From contig CANQAP010000005.1 of NCBI GenBank assembly GCA_947589305.1, forward strand, positions 33,009 through 97,008: DNA of 64,000 nt, read 5' to 3'. A program made the translations under genes and the position numbers. This stretch comes from an uncultured Lachnospiraceae bacterium (GTDB taxonomy: Bacteria > Bacillota > Clostridia > Lachnospirales > Lachnospiraceae). A model generated the notes under the pieces. It was given only the letters and a program-made list of their open reading frames with translations. It was not told the origin of the DNA and made no database searches. Below are positions 10,357 to 20,817 of this stretch, one piece after another. The stretch's first letter is position 1. Each line of letters opens with the position of its first letter.

Positions 10357-11901
10357 ATGTCAGAACAAACAGAAAATAAAAAGAAAAAAAATCATCTTCC
10401 GCTCATCATCGGACTTTCGGCTGCTGCCGTTTGCATCCTGATCTTGATCGGTATCGGCATTTCCGCGATTTCACGATTCCAACAGAATTTCGGTCTGCCG
10501 GTCGAAGTCGAACATCCAATGATCAACGACATTGTCGCCGACATTAAAACAACCGGCACCATCTCCAGCACGGACGTCACGAGCTATACTACTTCCATTG
10601 CCGCCACTGTGGAGGATATTCAGATCAAACCGGGGCAGAGCATTCAGGCGGGCGATACCATTTTAACCTTTGATATCCGTGATTTAGAAGATCAGTACGA
10701 TCAGGCGGCGCTAAACGCCCGTTCCACGGAATTAAGCAATCAGAGTACGATTGATGCTTCCAACGAAAGCAGTTCCGAACTTACAAAAGCCAAGCAGGCT
10801 GCCGACAACCTACGCAGTCAGATAGAAACCGTAAAGCAGGAAATTGCCGATTTACAGACCGGTATGGAAGAAACCGGTTCCAATGATCTGACTCTTGCGA
10901 TCATGGAGCAGCGAAATCAGTTAACACTTGTGTTGGAAAATATCCAAACTCTTTTAGACAGCAATCCGGAGAGTAATGATATCAATACCAATCCGGATTA
11001 TATCGAGGCATGTGCCAAGCGGGATGCCTTAACTTCTTCCATTTCCAATCTGGAAGCCATTTTAAGCAGCTCAGCGGATATGTCTGACAGTATCACAGCC
11101 GTAATCTCCGCTAAGTCCAGTGAACTAGCGGATCTGCAAGGACAACTTGCCACACAGGAAGCACTCATTGAAAGCGCAGAAGCCGGTATCCTGACAGACG
11201 CACAGCGGGAACAGCTATCCATTGCCAGCAAACTATCTACTTTACAGGTAGATGCCGCTGCCGCATCGTTAGAAGAAGGAAAGGCGGGCATTATCGCCAA
11301 ACAAGACGGTATCGTAACGTCCGTCGATATTACGGAAGGTCAGACCGCCACGCCCGGTTATCCTCTGTTCACCATTGCCAGCACCGACCAACTCAAAGTG
11401 ACGATCGCATTGACAAAAAAAGAACTGGAAACGGTTGCGCTCGGTCAGTCTGCTACCGTCACCCTACTGAATCGAGACTATGAAGGAACCGTCACTTATA
11501 TCAGTCATATGGCAAATACCAGTGCAACCGGCACGACGACGATTGATGCGGAAATCACCCTACAACATCCGGATGATTCGATCATTCTTGGCATGGATGC
11601 ACAAGTCGTTATCCATACCGCATCCAAAAAAGATGTCCTCACGATTCCGAACATTGCGTTAAATGTAGATAATACCGGCACCTTTGTATACACTGTGGAA
11701 GATAACGTCGTAGTCAAGAAATATATCACAACCGGCATCAGTGACGACACCAAATATGAAGTGCTGGACGGTATCACGAAAGACACCTTGGTGATCACGA
11801 ATATCACTTCCGCTATCCAAGAAGGTCTTCCGGTCATACCGAACGATTTGGAAGAACAACAGACATCGGATACTTCAGAAGCAGATACCACTAAAAACTA
11901 G
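10357..11901 (+). CDS. HlyD/MacA-type periplasmic adaptor-like protein
   Basis: 514 aa; N-terminal TM, biotinyl-lipoyl-like hairpin, coiled coil; lies between ATPase and permease genes. Confidence 0.9.
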   Translation: MSEQTENKKKKNHLPLIIGLSAAAVCILILIGIGISAISRFQQNFGLPVEVEHPMINDIVADIKTTGTISSTDVTSYTTSIAATVEDIQIKPGQSIQAGDTILTFDIRDLEDQYDQAALNARSTELSNQSTIDASNESSSELTKAKQAADNLRSQIETVKQEIADLQTGMEETGSNDLTLAIMEQRNQLTLVLENIQTLLDSNPESNDINTNPDYIEACAKRDALTSSISNLEAILSSSADMSDSITAVISAKSSELADLQGQLATQEALIESAEAGILTDAQREQLSIASKLSTLQVDAAAASLEEGKAGIIAKQDGIVTSVDITEGQTATPGYPLFTIASTDQLKVTIALTKKELETVALGQSATVTLLNRDYEGTVTYISHMANTSATGTTTIDAEITLQHPDDSIILGMDAQVVIHTASKKDVLTIPNIALNVDNTGTFVYTVEDNVVVKKYITTGISDDTKYEVLDGITKDTLVITNITSAIQEGLPVIPNDLEEQQTSDTSEADTTKN

Positions 11902-11913
11902 GAGGAGCCGGAT

Positions 11914-13152
11914 ATGTCACAGTTCTTAGAATATATCAAGATGGCATTGTTTAATATCCTGTCGAATAAAGTACGATCCCTCCTGACCATGCTCGGCATC
12001 GTGATCGGCATCTCTTCTGTGATTCTGATCATGGCACTGGGAAACGGTGCAAAAGAAAGCATTACCGAGCAATTAAGCACTGTCGGGAACGGACAGGTTA
12101 TGATCTTATCCATGGGAAACGAACGGATCACGATCGAAGACTTAGAATACATTCAAACTCACATCGAAGGCGTACAGGCATACCTTGTAACGTCAATGCC
12201 TGACGGAACGATCACGACACCAAAGGGATCGTTTACCGGATATGCCTATGGCTGTAACGAGAATAACTATCTGTTTGAACAATACAGTACATTGAGCAAC
12301 GGACATTACTTTACAAAAGAGGACTACGATATGGGAAGAATGGTCTGTTATCTTGCAGAAGATGACGCCATCAAGCTATTCGGCAATACGGATGTGATCG
12401 GTATGCCGATCGATATCGAGATTCATGGAAAGATCTTAAGCTATACGATCGTAGGACTAACCTCCTATATCAACGAATCCAATGCCATTTCCTATGACTA
12501 TGAAAATGCACCTATTTATCTGAATGTACCTCTTAGCACCCTCAATCAAAAACTGGGATTGGATGCGATACAGATACAGGGATACACCGATGCGACATTG
12601 ATGCTGGCTTCTGATATCGACACGCAGGATACCTGTAATCAGATTATCCGTATTTTAGAAAGCCGCCATGACTGCCTCGGAGAAGATCAATTTATGTTCC
12701 AGAGTTTTAACGATATACTGGCAACCATTAACATAGTCATTAATATGATAACTCTTTTTATCGCTTTGGTCGCCGCCATTTCCCTGTTTGTCGGCGGAAT
12801 CGGGGTCATGAACATCATGCTGGTATCTGTAACGGAACGGACGCGGGAAATTGGTATCCGAAAAGCATTGGGTGCCAAAACACGTTCCATTATGCTGCAA
12901 TTCCTGTTGGAATCCGGCTTTATCACTATGGTGGGCGGTATTTTGGGTATTTTGATCGGACTAGGCGGAGCGTATGCGTTAAGCACGATCATCAGTATGG
13001 CAATGCCGGATTATGCTTTCACCCCTTCGATCAGTCTGACCGTTATTTTGATCACTACCCTGTTTTCCTCTACAGTCGGTTTGTTTTTTGGTATCTATCC
13101 TGCCAGAAAGGCAGCCAAATTAAGCCCGATCGAAGCTCTGCGGAGAATGTAA
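11914..13152 (+). CDS. MacB/FtsX-type ABC transporter permease
   Basis: 412 aa; NKVRSLLTMLGIVIGISSVI...GGIGVMNIMLVSVTERTREIGIRKALGAK...YPARKAAKLSPIEALR. Confidence 0.95.
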   Translation: MSQFLEYIKMALFNILSNKVRSLLTMLGIVIGISSVILIMALGNGAKESITEQLSTVGNGQVMILSMGNERITIEDLEYIQTHIEGVQAYLVTSMPDGTITTPKGSFTGYAYGCNENNYLFEQYSTLSNGHYFTKEDYDMGRMVCYLAEDDAIKLFGNTDVIGMPIDIEIHGKILSYTIVGLTSYINESNAISYDYENAPIYLNVPLSTLNQKLGLDAIQIQGYTDATLMLASDIDTQDTCNQIIRILESRHDCLGEDQFMFQSFNDILATINIVINMITLFIALVAAISLFVGGIGVMNIMLVSVTERTREIGIRKALGAKTRSIMLQFLLESGFITMVGGILGILIGLGGAYALSTIISMAMPDYAFTPSISLTVILITTLFSSTVGLFFGIYPARKAAKLSPIEALRRM

Positions 13153-13180
13153 GGCATACAGATTTCATATCTGACAGCAC

Positions 13181-13208
13181 AATGGTTCCGAAAACATTCG
13201 GAACCATT
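13181..13208 (+). terminator. Hairpin terminator after the ABC operon
   Basis: Perfect 12-bp stem AATGGTTCCGAA / TTCGGAACCATT, 4-nt loop, weak T-rich tail. Confidence 0.65.
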
Positions 13209-13263
13209 TGTATTATAAGATACTTCGCCTGTTGTTGTCATCGTATATCTTACAGATAGTATT

Positions 13264-14679
13264 TTATATAAATGCAAGCAGTCCTAAGGATTTTAAGAAC
13301 AGAACCAGAAGCAGAAGCGGCGCCACGATTTTAATCATCACTTGATATAAGCCTTTCCTGCCCATTTTTCTGCCTCCCTTTTGTACTTCATCTATGACAA
13401 ATTTCGGTTTCAATATCCAACCCACCAAGATACAGGTCGCGATCGCGACGATCGGCATCAGGATATTGTTACTGATATAATCCATCAAATCGAGCAGTTG
13501 CGCAGTCACTCCGTTTGGGAGAAGTAATTCAAAGTACAACTTGTTATATCCTAAGCATACCAATATTCCTATCACTAACGCGATCAGACCTTCTATTACT
13601 ACCGCCCGCATCCGTGAAATATGGAACTGATCCATCAGGCTGGAAACCACTGCTTCCATGATGGAAACCGCACTGGTTAGGGCAGCAAACAGAATCAGGG
13701 CAAAAAATAAAATACCAACAAAATTTCCAATCCTTCCCATTTCATTGAATACCTTCGGAAGCGACCGGAACATCAGTCCCGGACCGGATGCCTGCATACC
13801 TTCCTGCCCCATAAAACTGTAAACGGCAGGCAGGATCATAACTCCTGCTAAAAACGCAACCGCTGTATCGAAGATTTCAATCTGGTTAATCGAAGATGCT
13901 AAATTTGCATCCTCTTTGACATACGAACCATATGCAACCATTATACCCATGGCAACGCTTAGGCTGTAAAACAACTGTCCCATGGCATCCATCAAGACGG
14001 TGAAAAAATGGCTGACCGTCAGATTACTGATATCCGGAACCAAATATATCTTTAAACCTTCCATACCGGTCCGTGTTATCCCTGCCGCATCGGTGTGCTT
14101 CAGCGTCAATGAAAAGATGGCGATCGCAACCACCAAAAGCAACAACAGCGGCATGATGATTTTGGAAGTTGTTTCAATCCCTTTGTTGACTTCCCAGATC
14201 ACCACAAACACTACGAACGCCAAAAATAGGATCATCATGAAGATCGGTTGCTGATCTCCGGTGATGAAATCTTCAAAATAACCGTCTTGGGCTGCCTGTG
14301 GACCGTAACCGAACAAATATGTACATAGGTATTTCAATACCCAGCCGCCGATGACGCAATAATACGGCATGATCAAAAACGGCACCAGACAGGAAAGGAT
14401 ACCTAAAAATCCCCATCCTTTTTTCAGTTTGCCGTATGCAGTCAGCGGACTTTGTCTGGTGTTACGTCCGATTGCAATTTCCGTCGTCAGCAATGTAAAT
14501 CCAAAGGTCAGCGCTAACACTAAATAAGTGACCAAAAACAGACCGCCGCCGTCCTTTGCCGCCAAATAGGGAAACCGCCATATATTTCCCAAACCTACTG
14601 CACTTCCGGCTGCCGCCAAAACGAAGCCAATGGAACCGCTAAATGATCCCCTTGTTTTTGCATTTCCTTCTGTCTGCAT
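13264..14679 (-). CDS. Sodium-dependent transporter (NSS family)
   Basis: 471 aa; GFVLAAAGSAVGLGNIWRFPYLAAKDGGG. Confidence 0.93.
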   Translation of the reverse strand: MQTEGNAKTRGSFSGSIGFVLAAAGSAVGLGNIWRFPYLAAKDGGGLFLVTYLVLALTFGFTLLTTEIAIGRNTRQSPLTAYGKLKKGWGFLGILSCLVPFLIMPYYCVIGGWVLKYLCTYLFGYGPQAAQDGYFEDFITGDQQPIFMMILFLAFVVFVVIWEVNKGIETTSKIIMPLLLLLVVAIAIFSLTLKHTDAAGITRTGMEGLKIYLVPDISNLTVSHFFTVLMDAMGQLFYSLSVAMGIMVAYGSYVKEDANLASSINQIEIFDTAVAFLAGVMILPAVYSFMGQEGMQASGPGLMFRSLPKVFNEMGRIGNFVGILFFALILFAALTSAVSIMEAVVSSLMDQFHISRMRAVVIEGLIALVIGILVCLGYNKLYFELLLPNGVTAQLLDLMDYISNNILMPIVAIATCILVGWILKPKFVIDEVQKGGRKMGRKGLYQVMIKIVAPLLLLVLFLKSLGLLAFI

Positions 14680-14711
14680 GTTGTATTCTTATCCTTTCTA
14701 TATTCCTATCA

Positions 14712-15230
14712 TCATGATTCCCATGTATGCCCTATCCGGCTTTCCCAGATCTCAACCAGTCTTTCGAATGTAAATGCCGCATTTGCCGGACTTGTGGACG
14801 GAAGGATCGTGATTTCCATGCCTGTAGAAGGTTGTATGAGTGTTTGATAAAGGCGTCCGGCGGTTTTTCCGTTCGCAAACAATGTATGTACGTTCGAGTG
14901 TTCCAACAGCATCTGGAGATTTACCGGCTCCACATTGCGTATGCTGCTATCACTGGAACCGATCAACTCACAACGTTCCACCACATCCCACAAGGCAACA
15001 TGATGCTCTAACAACATGCTTGTCTTCTCTTCCACTGTCTGTGGTAAATTGCATTGTAAGACCTGTGCCATCACCCGCCAAAACCGATTCTGCGGATGCC
15101 CGTAATAAAAGCCTTGCTCCCGCGATTTCACGGAAGGAAAACTGCCTAAGATCAAAATGTGAGAATCCGCATCAAACACCGGACCAAATGTATGTACGGC
15201 TTCTATATATGAATCTGCATGTGTCTTCAT
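14712..15230 (-). CDS. DNA-deoxyinosine/uracil glycosylase-like protein
   Basis: 172 aa; ILGSFPSVKSREQGFYYGHPQNRFWRVM...LPSTSPANA. Confidence 0.8.
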   Translation of the reverse strand: MKTHADSYIEAVHTFGPVFDADSHILILGSFPSVKSREQGFYYGHPQNRFWRVMAQVLQCNLPQTVEEKTSMLLEHHVALWDVVERCELIGSSDSSIRNVEPVNLQMLLEHSNVHTLFANGKTAGRLYQTLIQPSTGMEITILPSTSPANAAFTFERLVEIWESRIGHTWES

Positions 15231-15356
15231 GATCTATCTTGGATACTCCTATGTCATATATACCGACTGCTATATTTCTTTTAACTATAATCTATCCGGC
15301 AAACGGAAGCAACTATTTTTCGGATTTTGCGATTGATTTATTTTGTGTTGTGGAAT

Positions 15357-15392
15357 AAAAAGGACATTCTCAGATTTCTCTGAAAATGTCCT
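15357..15392 (-). terminator. Intrinsic terminator of rplM-rpsI
   Basis: Minus strand AGGACATTTTCAGA-GAAA-TCTGAGAATGTCCT-TTTT (one mismatch), downstream of rpsI. Confidence 0.85.
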
Positions 15393-15482
15393 ATACATAC
15401 CATTGATATTCTATTGCATATCGTTTGAAATCCTACGCATTCAACAGCTTCCCACAATCTATTAAATCGAAGATTTTCAAGA

Positions 15483-15884
15483 TTATCTCTTGGAGAACTG
15501 TGGCGCACGTCTTGCAGCCTTCAAACCGTACTTCTTTCTTTCCTTCATACGAGGATCACGGGTTAATAACCCTGCTTTCTTTAATACCGGTCTGTAATCC
15601 GGATCTGCTACGCACAATGCTCTTGCAATGCCATGTCTGATCGCACCTGCCTGTCCGGTAAATCCACCGCCATGTACATTTACCAAGACATCATACTTAC
15701 CTTGTGTAGAAGTCACATCAAATGGCTGATTCACAATTAACTTCAATGTTTCCAAGCCAAAGTAGTCATCCATATCTCTTTTATTGATCGTAACCTTACC
15801 TGTACCAGCTACTAAATATACTCTTGCAATACTGCTTTTTCTTCTACCGGTTCCATAGAATTTGTTATCTTTCTTCTTAGCCAC
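15483..15884 (-). CDS. rpsI: 30S ribosomal protein S9
   Basis: [16 protein letters not shown]...[25 protein letters not shown]. Confidence 0.97.
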   Translation of the reverse strand: MAKKKDNKFYGTGRRKSSIARVYLVAGTGKVTINKRDMDDYFGLETLKLIVNQPFDVTSTQGKYDVLVNVHGGGFTGQAGAIRHGIARALCVADPDYRPVLKKAGLLTRDPRMKERKKYGLKAARRAPQFSKR

Positions 15885-15902
15885 TGTTATGTCCTCCTTC
15901 TA

Positions 15903-16337
15903 CTAATACTTGATTTCCAATACGCTTGGCTTTTGTGCTGCGTGTTCGTGTTCCGGACCTGCGTATACATGAAGTTTCTTGATCATCTGACGTCCTAACG
16001 GTCCTTTTGGAAGCATACCCTTCACTGCTAAGTAAATAACATCTTCCGGCTTCTTCGCCATTTTTTCTCTCAAGGTAGTTTCTTTCATTCCGCCTACATA
16101 TTCAGAATGGTTATAATAAATTTTCTGATCCAACTTTTTGCCGGTCACCTTGATCTTATCTGCATTTACTACAACTACATAATCTCCTGTATCCATATGC
16201 GGCGTGTAAGTCGGCTTATTCTTACCTCTTAACACGGATGCGATTTCTGATGCTAAACGTCCTAATGTATGTCCTGTAGCGTCCACTACATACCATTTTT
16301 TCTCAATTGTCGATGGACTTGCCATATAAGTCTTCAT
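15903..16337 (-). CDS. rplM: 50S ribosomal protein L13
   Basis: [30 protein letters not shown]...[26 protein letters not shown]; start at internal Met with upstream GGAGG. Confidence 0.97.
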   Translation of the reverse strand: MKTYMASPSTIEKKWYVVDATGHTLGRLASEIASVLRGKNKPTYTPHMDTGDYVVVVNADKIKVTGKKLDQKIYYNHSEYVGGMKETTLREKMAKKPEDVIYLAVKGMLPKGPLGRQMIKKLHVYAGPEHEHAAQKPSVLEIKY

Positions 16338-16434
16338 GGTTGTTCCTCCTTCATAATCATTACACAACATTTATCTGATAATACTATTACCGGGGCTTTG
16401 GCTTAAGTATTTATCTCGCTTGTCACAGTTTTAT

Positions 16435-16463
16435 ATTATATTACACTCTGCCGAGTGTGTCAA
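16435..16463 (-). promoter_or_regulatory. Consensus sigma-A promoter for rplM-rpsI
   Basis: Minus strand TTGACA (16458-16463), 17-bp spacer, TATAAT (16435-16440). Confidence 0.85.
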
Positions 16464-16656
16464 TGAATTTCCATTGTATTTCATGAACTTTTTCTGTGAA
16501 GATGCCATTTTATTCACAGAAAACGACTTATATTATCTATAGTTATCCACGAATTGTTGATATTTCTGTGGATATCTTTTAATATTTCGCCATTAATTTC
16601 CTACTTTTCCCCACAATTCTTATAATTTTAATAGCATTTTACGTTTTTCGTCTTTT

Positions 16657-17394
16657 TTACATATATTCAATCTCTACCAGCGTCAATCCTCTGGCTTCTG
16701 CTTTTGGTCCCGCCATTCGACGGTCTTTTGCATCTAATATTTCTTTCATATGTTCCGGCGGATAAAGCCCGGTGCCGACCTTTAATAAAGTGCCGACGAT
16801 AATACGCACCATATTATATAAAAAACCGTTTCCGTTGATTCGAATATAAATATAGTCGCCGTCTTTTTTTATATTGATATAATATATAGTCCGGATTGTG
16901 TTTTCTACCTGCGTTCTTGCAGAGCAAAAACTTTTGAAATCATGTTCTCCCACCAAATAATCTGCCGCCTTCTGCATATTGTCCACGTTCAACGGATAAT
17001 AGAAAAAATGGCTGTATAATCGTTCTGTCGGAAGCGAAATTTTACGATTTAGTATTCTATATTCATATGTTTTTCTTGTATCACAATATCTTGGATGCCA
17101 ATCAGGCGGCACTTCACAGGAACTTTGTATGCGAATATCTTCCGGCAGGCGTTGATTCAAGGCAAAGCACATCTTTTCCGCCGGAATCCTGCTTGCAGTA
17201 TCAAACACTGCCACATTGCCCAAGGCATGTACGCCGGAATCCGTACGGCTGGCGCCAATGACCGCGATCTCTTCTCCCACCAAATCGGATATTGTCTTAT
17301 TTAAGATTTCTTCCACCGTTATCCCGTTTTGCTGGATCTGCCATCCACAATAATTTGTCCCGTCATAGGATACGATCAATTTTACCCGTTTCAT
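16657..17394 (-). CDS. truA: tRNA pseudouridine(38-40) synthase
   Basis: VSYDGTNYCGWQIQ...GASRTDSGVHALGNVAVF...NGNGFLYNMVRIIVGTLL. Confidence 0.96.
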   Translation of the reverse strand: MKRVKLIVSYDGTNYCGWQIQQNGITVEEILNKTISDLVGEEIAVIGASRTDSGVHALGNVAVFDTASRIPAEKMCFALNQRLPEDIRIQSSCEVPPDWHPRYCDTRKTYEYRILNRKISLPTERLYSHFFYYPLNVDNMQKAADYLVGEHDFKSFCSARTQVENTIRTIYYINIKKDGDYIYIRINGNGFLYNMVRIIVGTLLKVGTGLYPPEHMKEILDAKDRRMAGPKAEARGLTLVEIEYM

Positions 17395-17450
17395 ACGCGT
17401 TTCCTCTTTTTCTTTCTAACTGACGGATTTAGCCGTTCCGCATCTGATCG

Positions 17451-18281
17451 TCAAGTACCGATGACAAGCAGCCTGTGTTTCCAATGCAGAAACAACAATA
17501 CCAGCATTCCCGTCAGATACAGCAACAGCATGGCATATGCCCATCCGTCTACTTTGGAATACCGCAGCGGCTTCATTTTCGTTCTTCCTTCTCCACCACG
17601 ATAACATCTGGCTTCCATTGCCAACGCTAGATCGTTCGCACGCCGAATGGCACTGACAAACATCGGCAGAATCACCGGAAAAAGATTTTTTAATCTCCGA
17701 AATAAGTTGCCTGTTTCAAAATCCGCTCCGCGCGCCTGTTGTGCCTTCATGATCTTATCGAGTTCTTCTACTAAAATCGGAATAAACCGCAAGGCGATCG
17801 AAATCATCATTGCAATTTCGTGTACCGGCATTTTCCAACGTTTGAATATACGGAATGCGCGTTCCAGCCCATCCGTCAGCTTCGTCGGCGTAGTCGTGTA
17901 CGTAATGACGGAAGCGCCCAATACCAGACAGACAATACGCAATAAGATATAGCAGGCATTTCTTACCCCCTGAAAAGATATATGAATAAACTTCCAATCG
18001 ATCCAAGGCGTGCCTTTTGTAAAAAACATATTCAGTACGACGGATAATAACAAAAACAGCCAGATACTCTGCAAACCTCTCAACATATAAGTCAAAGGAA
18101 CTTTCGATAAGCAAATATAGAATGCCAAGGCTGCAACCGCCAACAAATACATATATTTATTCACTGCCAAAAACAAACTCACCACATACAGAAACGTAAC
18201 TGCCAGTTTGGTTCTGGGATCCAATCTATGGATCACAGAGTCTACCGGATAATATTGCCCAATTGTGATATCCCGAATCAT
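17451..18281 (-). CDS. ecfT: ECF transporter T component
   Basis: 276 aa; YYPVDSVIHRLDPRTKL...QQARGADFE...ALAMEARCYRGGEGRT. Confidence 0.94.
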   Translation of the reverse strand: MIRDITIGQYYPVDSVIHRLDPRTKLAVTFLYVVSLFLAVNKYMYLLAVAALAFYICLSKVPLTYMLRGLQSIWLFLLLSVVLNMFFTKGTPWIDWKFIHISFQGVRNACYILLRIVCLVLGASVITYTTTPTKLTDGLERAFRIFKRWKMPVHEIAMMISIALRFIPILVEELDKIMKAQQARGADFETGNLFRRLKNLFPVILPMFVSAIRRANDLALAMEARCYRGGEGRTKMKPLRYSKVDGWAYAMLLLYLTGMLVLLFLHWKHRLLVIGT

Positions 18282-18290
18282 CTTATCACC

Positions 18291-20087
18291 TCATGCCAAA
18301 TATCTTGTCAATTCTTCTACTGCCTCATTGATGCGATAAATATCCGTACGAACTTCATGCCCTTCCTGCTTCAGACGCATCATGAATTCCGTTACATACG
18401 GCAAATCCAACCCCATTGCACGCAATTCTTTGGAAAACTGAAAGACCTCCGGCACACTCCCGTCATAGGCAATCTGTCCCTGTGACATGACCACCACCCG
18501 TTTTGCATATTCTGCGACGTCTTCCATGCTGTGAGAAACGAGTACAATCGTCATGCCGTCTTCATTCAAGCGTTTGATCATATCTAATAATTCCTTTTTT
18601 CCTGCCGCATCTAACCCAGCCGCAGGCTCGTCCAGAACCAAAACATCCGGCTGCATGGCAAGCACGCCTGCAATGGCAACCCGGCGTTTTTGTCCGCCGG
18701 ATAATTCAAACGGTGACATATCATAAATCGTATCCTCTAAACCGACTGCCTGTATTGCCTGAAATGCCCGCTGCTGCACTTCCAACATAGAAAGCCCCAG
18801 ATTTTTTGGTCCAAAACTGACATCTTCCAACACAGTCTCTGCAAACAACTGATGTTCCGGATACTGAAAGACCAGTCCGATCTTTGCCCGCAGATCGACA
18901 CGCCGATAGCCTTTTTCATAAATATCTTCTCCCTCATAGTAAATATGTCCTTCTGTCGGCTGCAACAGTCCGTTAAAATGCTGGATCAAGGTTGATTTTC
19001 CGGAACCGGTATGCCCGATGATTGCGAGAAAATCCCCCTTTGCCAACTGGAGTGTAATGTCCCGCAAAGCCGGTACCGCATATACGGTATTGGGATGATA
19101 TACATATGACACATGATCAAAAATCAATCCGTCCTTTATGGCAGACGTATGGGAATCGGAATCGGTATGCTCCTCTTGCCCGCGCATATATGACTGAGGA
19201 TGGGCGTCATATCGCGTTTCGATCTCTTTGATTTTAGCATATGACTTTAAACGATTGATCTCACTCAACAGAGCATCCATATGAAAAACAGACTCTGAGC
19301 AGGCAATCCGGTTCTTTCGAAGCCGATCTGCAATCTGCATGGCATGCGGGATCTGTAAACCATATGTTTGCAGCCCTTCCGATCTGCATAACACATCGCT
19401 TGGAGTACCCTCCAACACCAGTTTCCCTTCGTGAAGCACCAGCAAGCGATCTGCATCCAACACTTCTTCTATATCATGTGTAATATACAAAACCGTAATG
19501 TTCTGTTCTTTGTTCAGATGCCGTACCGCCTGCAAAACCTCCCGTCTTCCCTGTGGATCAAGCATAGCGGTTGCCTCATCAAAGATCATACATTTTGGAT
19601 TCATGGCTAAAATCCCTGCAACCGCCACCCGCTGTTTTTGCCCACCGGACAAACGATTTGGAGAGGCTTTGGCATATTCCGACATAGATACCGTTTGCAG
19701 AGCATGTTTCACCCGCCGTTCAATTTCTTCCGGTTCCAGCCCCAGATTTTCCGGTCCAAAAGCAACATCTTCCTCCACGATCGTACCGACCATCTGATTA
19801 TCCGGATTTTGAAAGACCATACCGGCAGTCTGACGGATCTCCCAAATAAGATTCTGATCATGCACACTCATTCCGTCCACGGTCAGTGTTCCTTCGGTAG
19901 GCTCCAATAACGCATTTAACAATTTCGCAAACGTGGATTTTCCTGAACCGTTGCGTCCCAAAATCCCGATAAACTCGCCCCGTCTCACCTGAATGGACAG
20001 GTCCTTCACCGCTTCTACGATCTCCGATACATTTCCGTCGTCATCACGTCTGAAATATTCAAATGACACATTTTCTGCTTTAATCAT
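18291..20087 (-). CDS. Fused ECF transporter ATPases (EcfA1-EcfA2 in one polypeptide)
   Basis: One uninterrupted ORF with two complete ABC domains: GRNGSGKST/LSGGQKQRVAVAGIL and GHTGSGKST/LSGGQKRRVAIAGVL; start at Met MIKAENVSFEYF. Confidence 0.93.
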   Translation of the reverse strand: MIKAENVSFEYFRRDDDGNVSEIVEAVKDLSIQVRRGEFIGILGRNGSGKSTFAKLLNALLEPTEGTLTVDGMSVHDQNLIWEIRQTAGMVFQNPDNQMVGTIVEEDVAFGPENLGLEPEEIERRVKHALQTVSMSEYAKASPNRLSGGQKQRVAVAGILAMNPKCMIFDEATAMLDPQGRREVLQAVRHLNKEQNITVLYITHDIEEVLDADRLLVLHEGKLVLEGTPSDVLCRSEGLQTYGLQIPHAMQIADRLRKNRIACSESVFHMDALLSEINRLKSYAKIKEIETRYDAHPQSYMRGQEEHTDSDSHTSAIKDGLIFDHVSYVYHPNTVYAVPALRDITLQLAKGDFLAIIGHTGSGKSTLIQHFNGLLQPTEGHIYYEGEDIYEKGYRRVDLRAKIGLVFQYPEHQLFAETVLEDVSFGPKNLGLSMLEVQQRAFQAIQAVGLEDTIYDMSPFELSGGQKRRVAIAGVLAMQPDVLVLDEPAAGLDAAGKKELLDMIKRLNEDGMTIVLVSHSMEDVAEYAKRVVVMSQGQIAYDGSVPEVFQFSKELRAMGLDLPYVTEFMMRLKQEGHEVRTDIYRINEAVEELTRYLA

Positions 20088-20191
20088 ACATCTGCTCACT
20101 ATCTGTAGTATCCGTTCATCACATGATCTCCTGATGTTGTGCATATAGCAAAAAAGCTGCCGCATGATTTCTGCGACAGCCTTTTTCTCTC

Positions 20192-20728
20192 TTATACTAA
20201 TTCAAGAATCACTTCCATAGCTGCATCACCTTTACGTGGTCCGATCTTCACGATTCTGGTATAACCACCCGGGCGTCCTGCATACTTTGAGCCATATTCG
20301 TCAAATAATTTTGTAGCTAAATCGACTTTCTTCGTAGCCGCCTTTCTGCCTGCTGCCTCTGACGGAACTTCTACCACCGGATACAGCACTTTCAACATCT
20401 GTCTTCTTGCATGAAGTCTAGACGGCTGATCCTTCTTGATCTTCTTTTCAACGGTATCGTACTGCGTTACCTTCTTACCGTCTACCACTTCTTTTATTCT
20501 CTTACCGTCTTTATCCAGCTTCGGAACCTTTGCCGTAACTGTGATCTCATCAAAGTTGTCCTTTTCCTTTATTGCTAACGTGATCAAATGTTCTGCAATC
20601 TGACGTACTTCCTTTGCTCTTGCTTCCGTTGTCTTAATCTTACCATTATATAACAACATGGTTACCTGATTACGAAGTAATGCCTTTCTCGCACTGGATT
20701 TTTTACCAAGTTTTCTATACATTGCCAT
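20192..20728 (-). CDS. rplQ: 50S ribosomal protein L17
   Basis: MYRKLGKKSSARKALLRNQVTMLLYNGKIKTTEARAKEVR...GGYTRIVKIGPRKGDAA. Confidence 0.97.
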   Translation of the reverse strand: MAMYRKLGKKSSARKALLRNQVTMLLYNGKIKTTEARAKEVRQIAEHLITLAIKEKDNFDEITVTAKVPKLDKDGKRIKEVVDGKKVTQYDTVEKKIKKDQPSRLHARRQMLKVLYPVVEVPSEAAGRKAATKKVDLATKLFDEYGSKYAGRPGGYTRIVKIGPRKGDAAMEVILELV

Positions 20729-20817
20729 ATAGATATGTCCTCCTTATGGATAATTATACAGATTGCTCTGTATCTTCACTATGCCTACTCTTATTCAGCT
20801 TTAGTGGAATGTGTTAC

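Noticed and set aside
16338-16434. L13 autoregulatory leader upstream of rplM
   Set aside because: The 5'-UTR is about 90 nt and I could not recognise conserved leader structure by eye; needs an Rfam scan.
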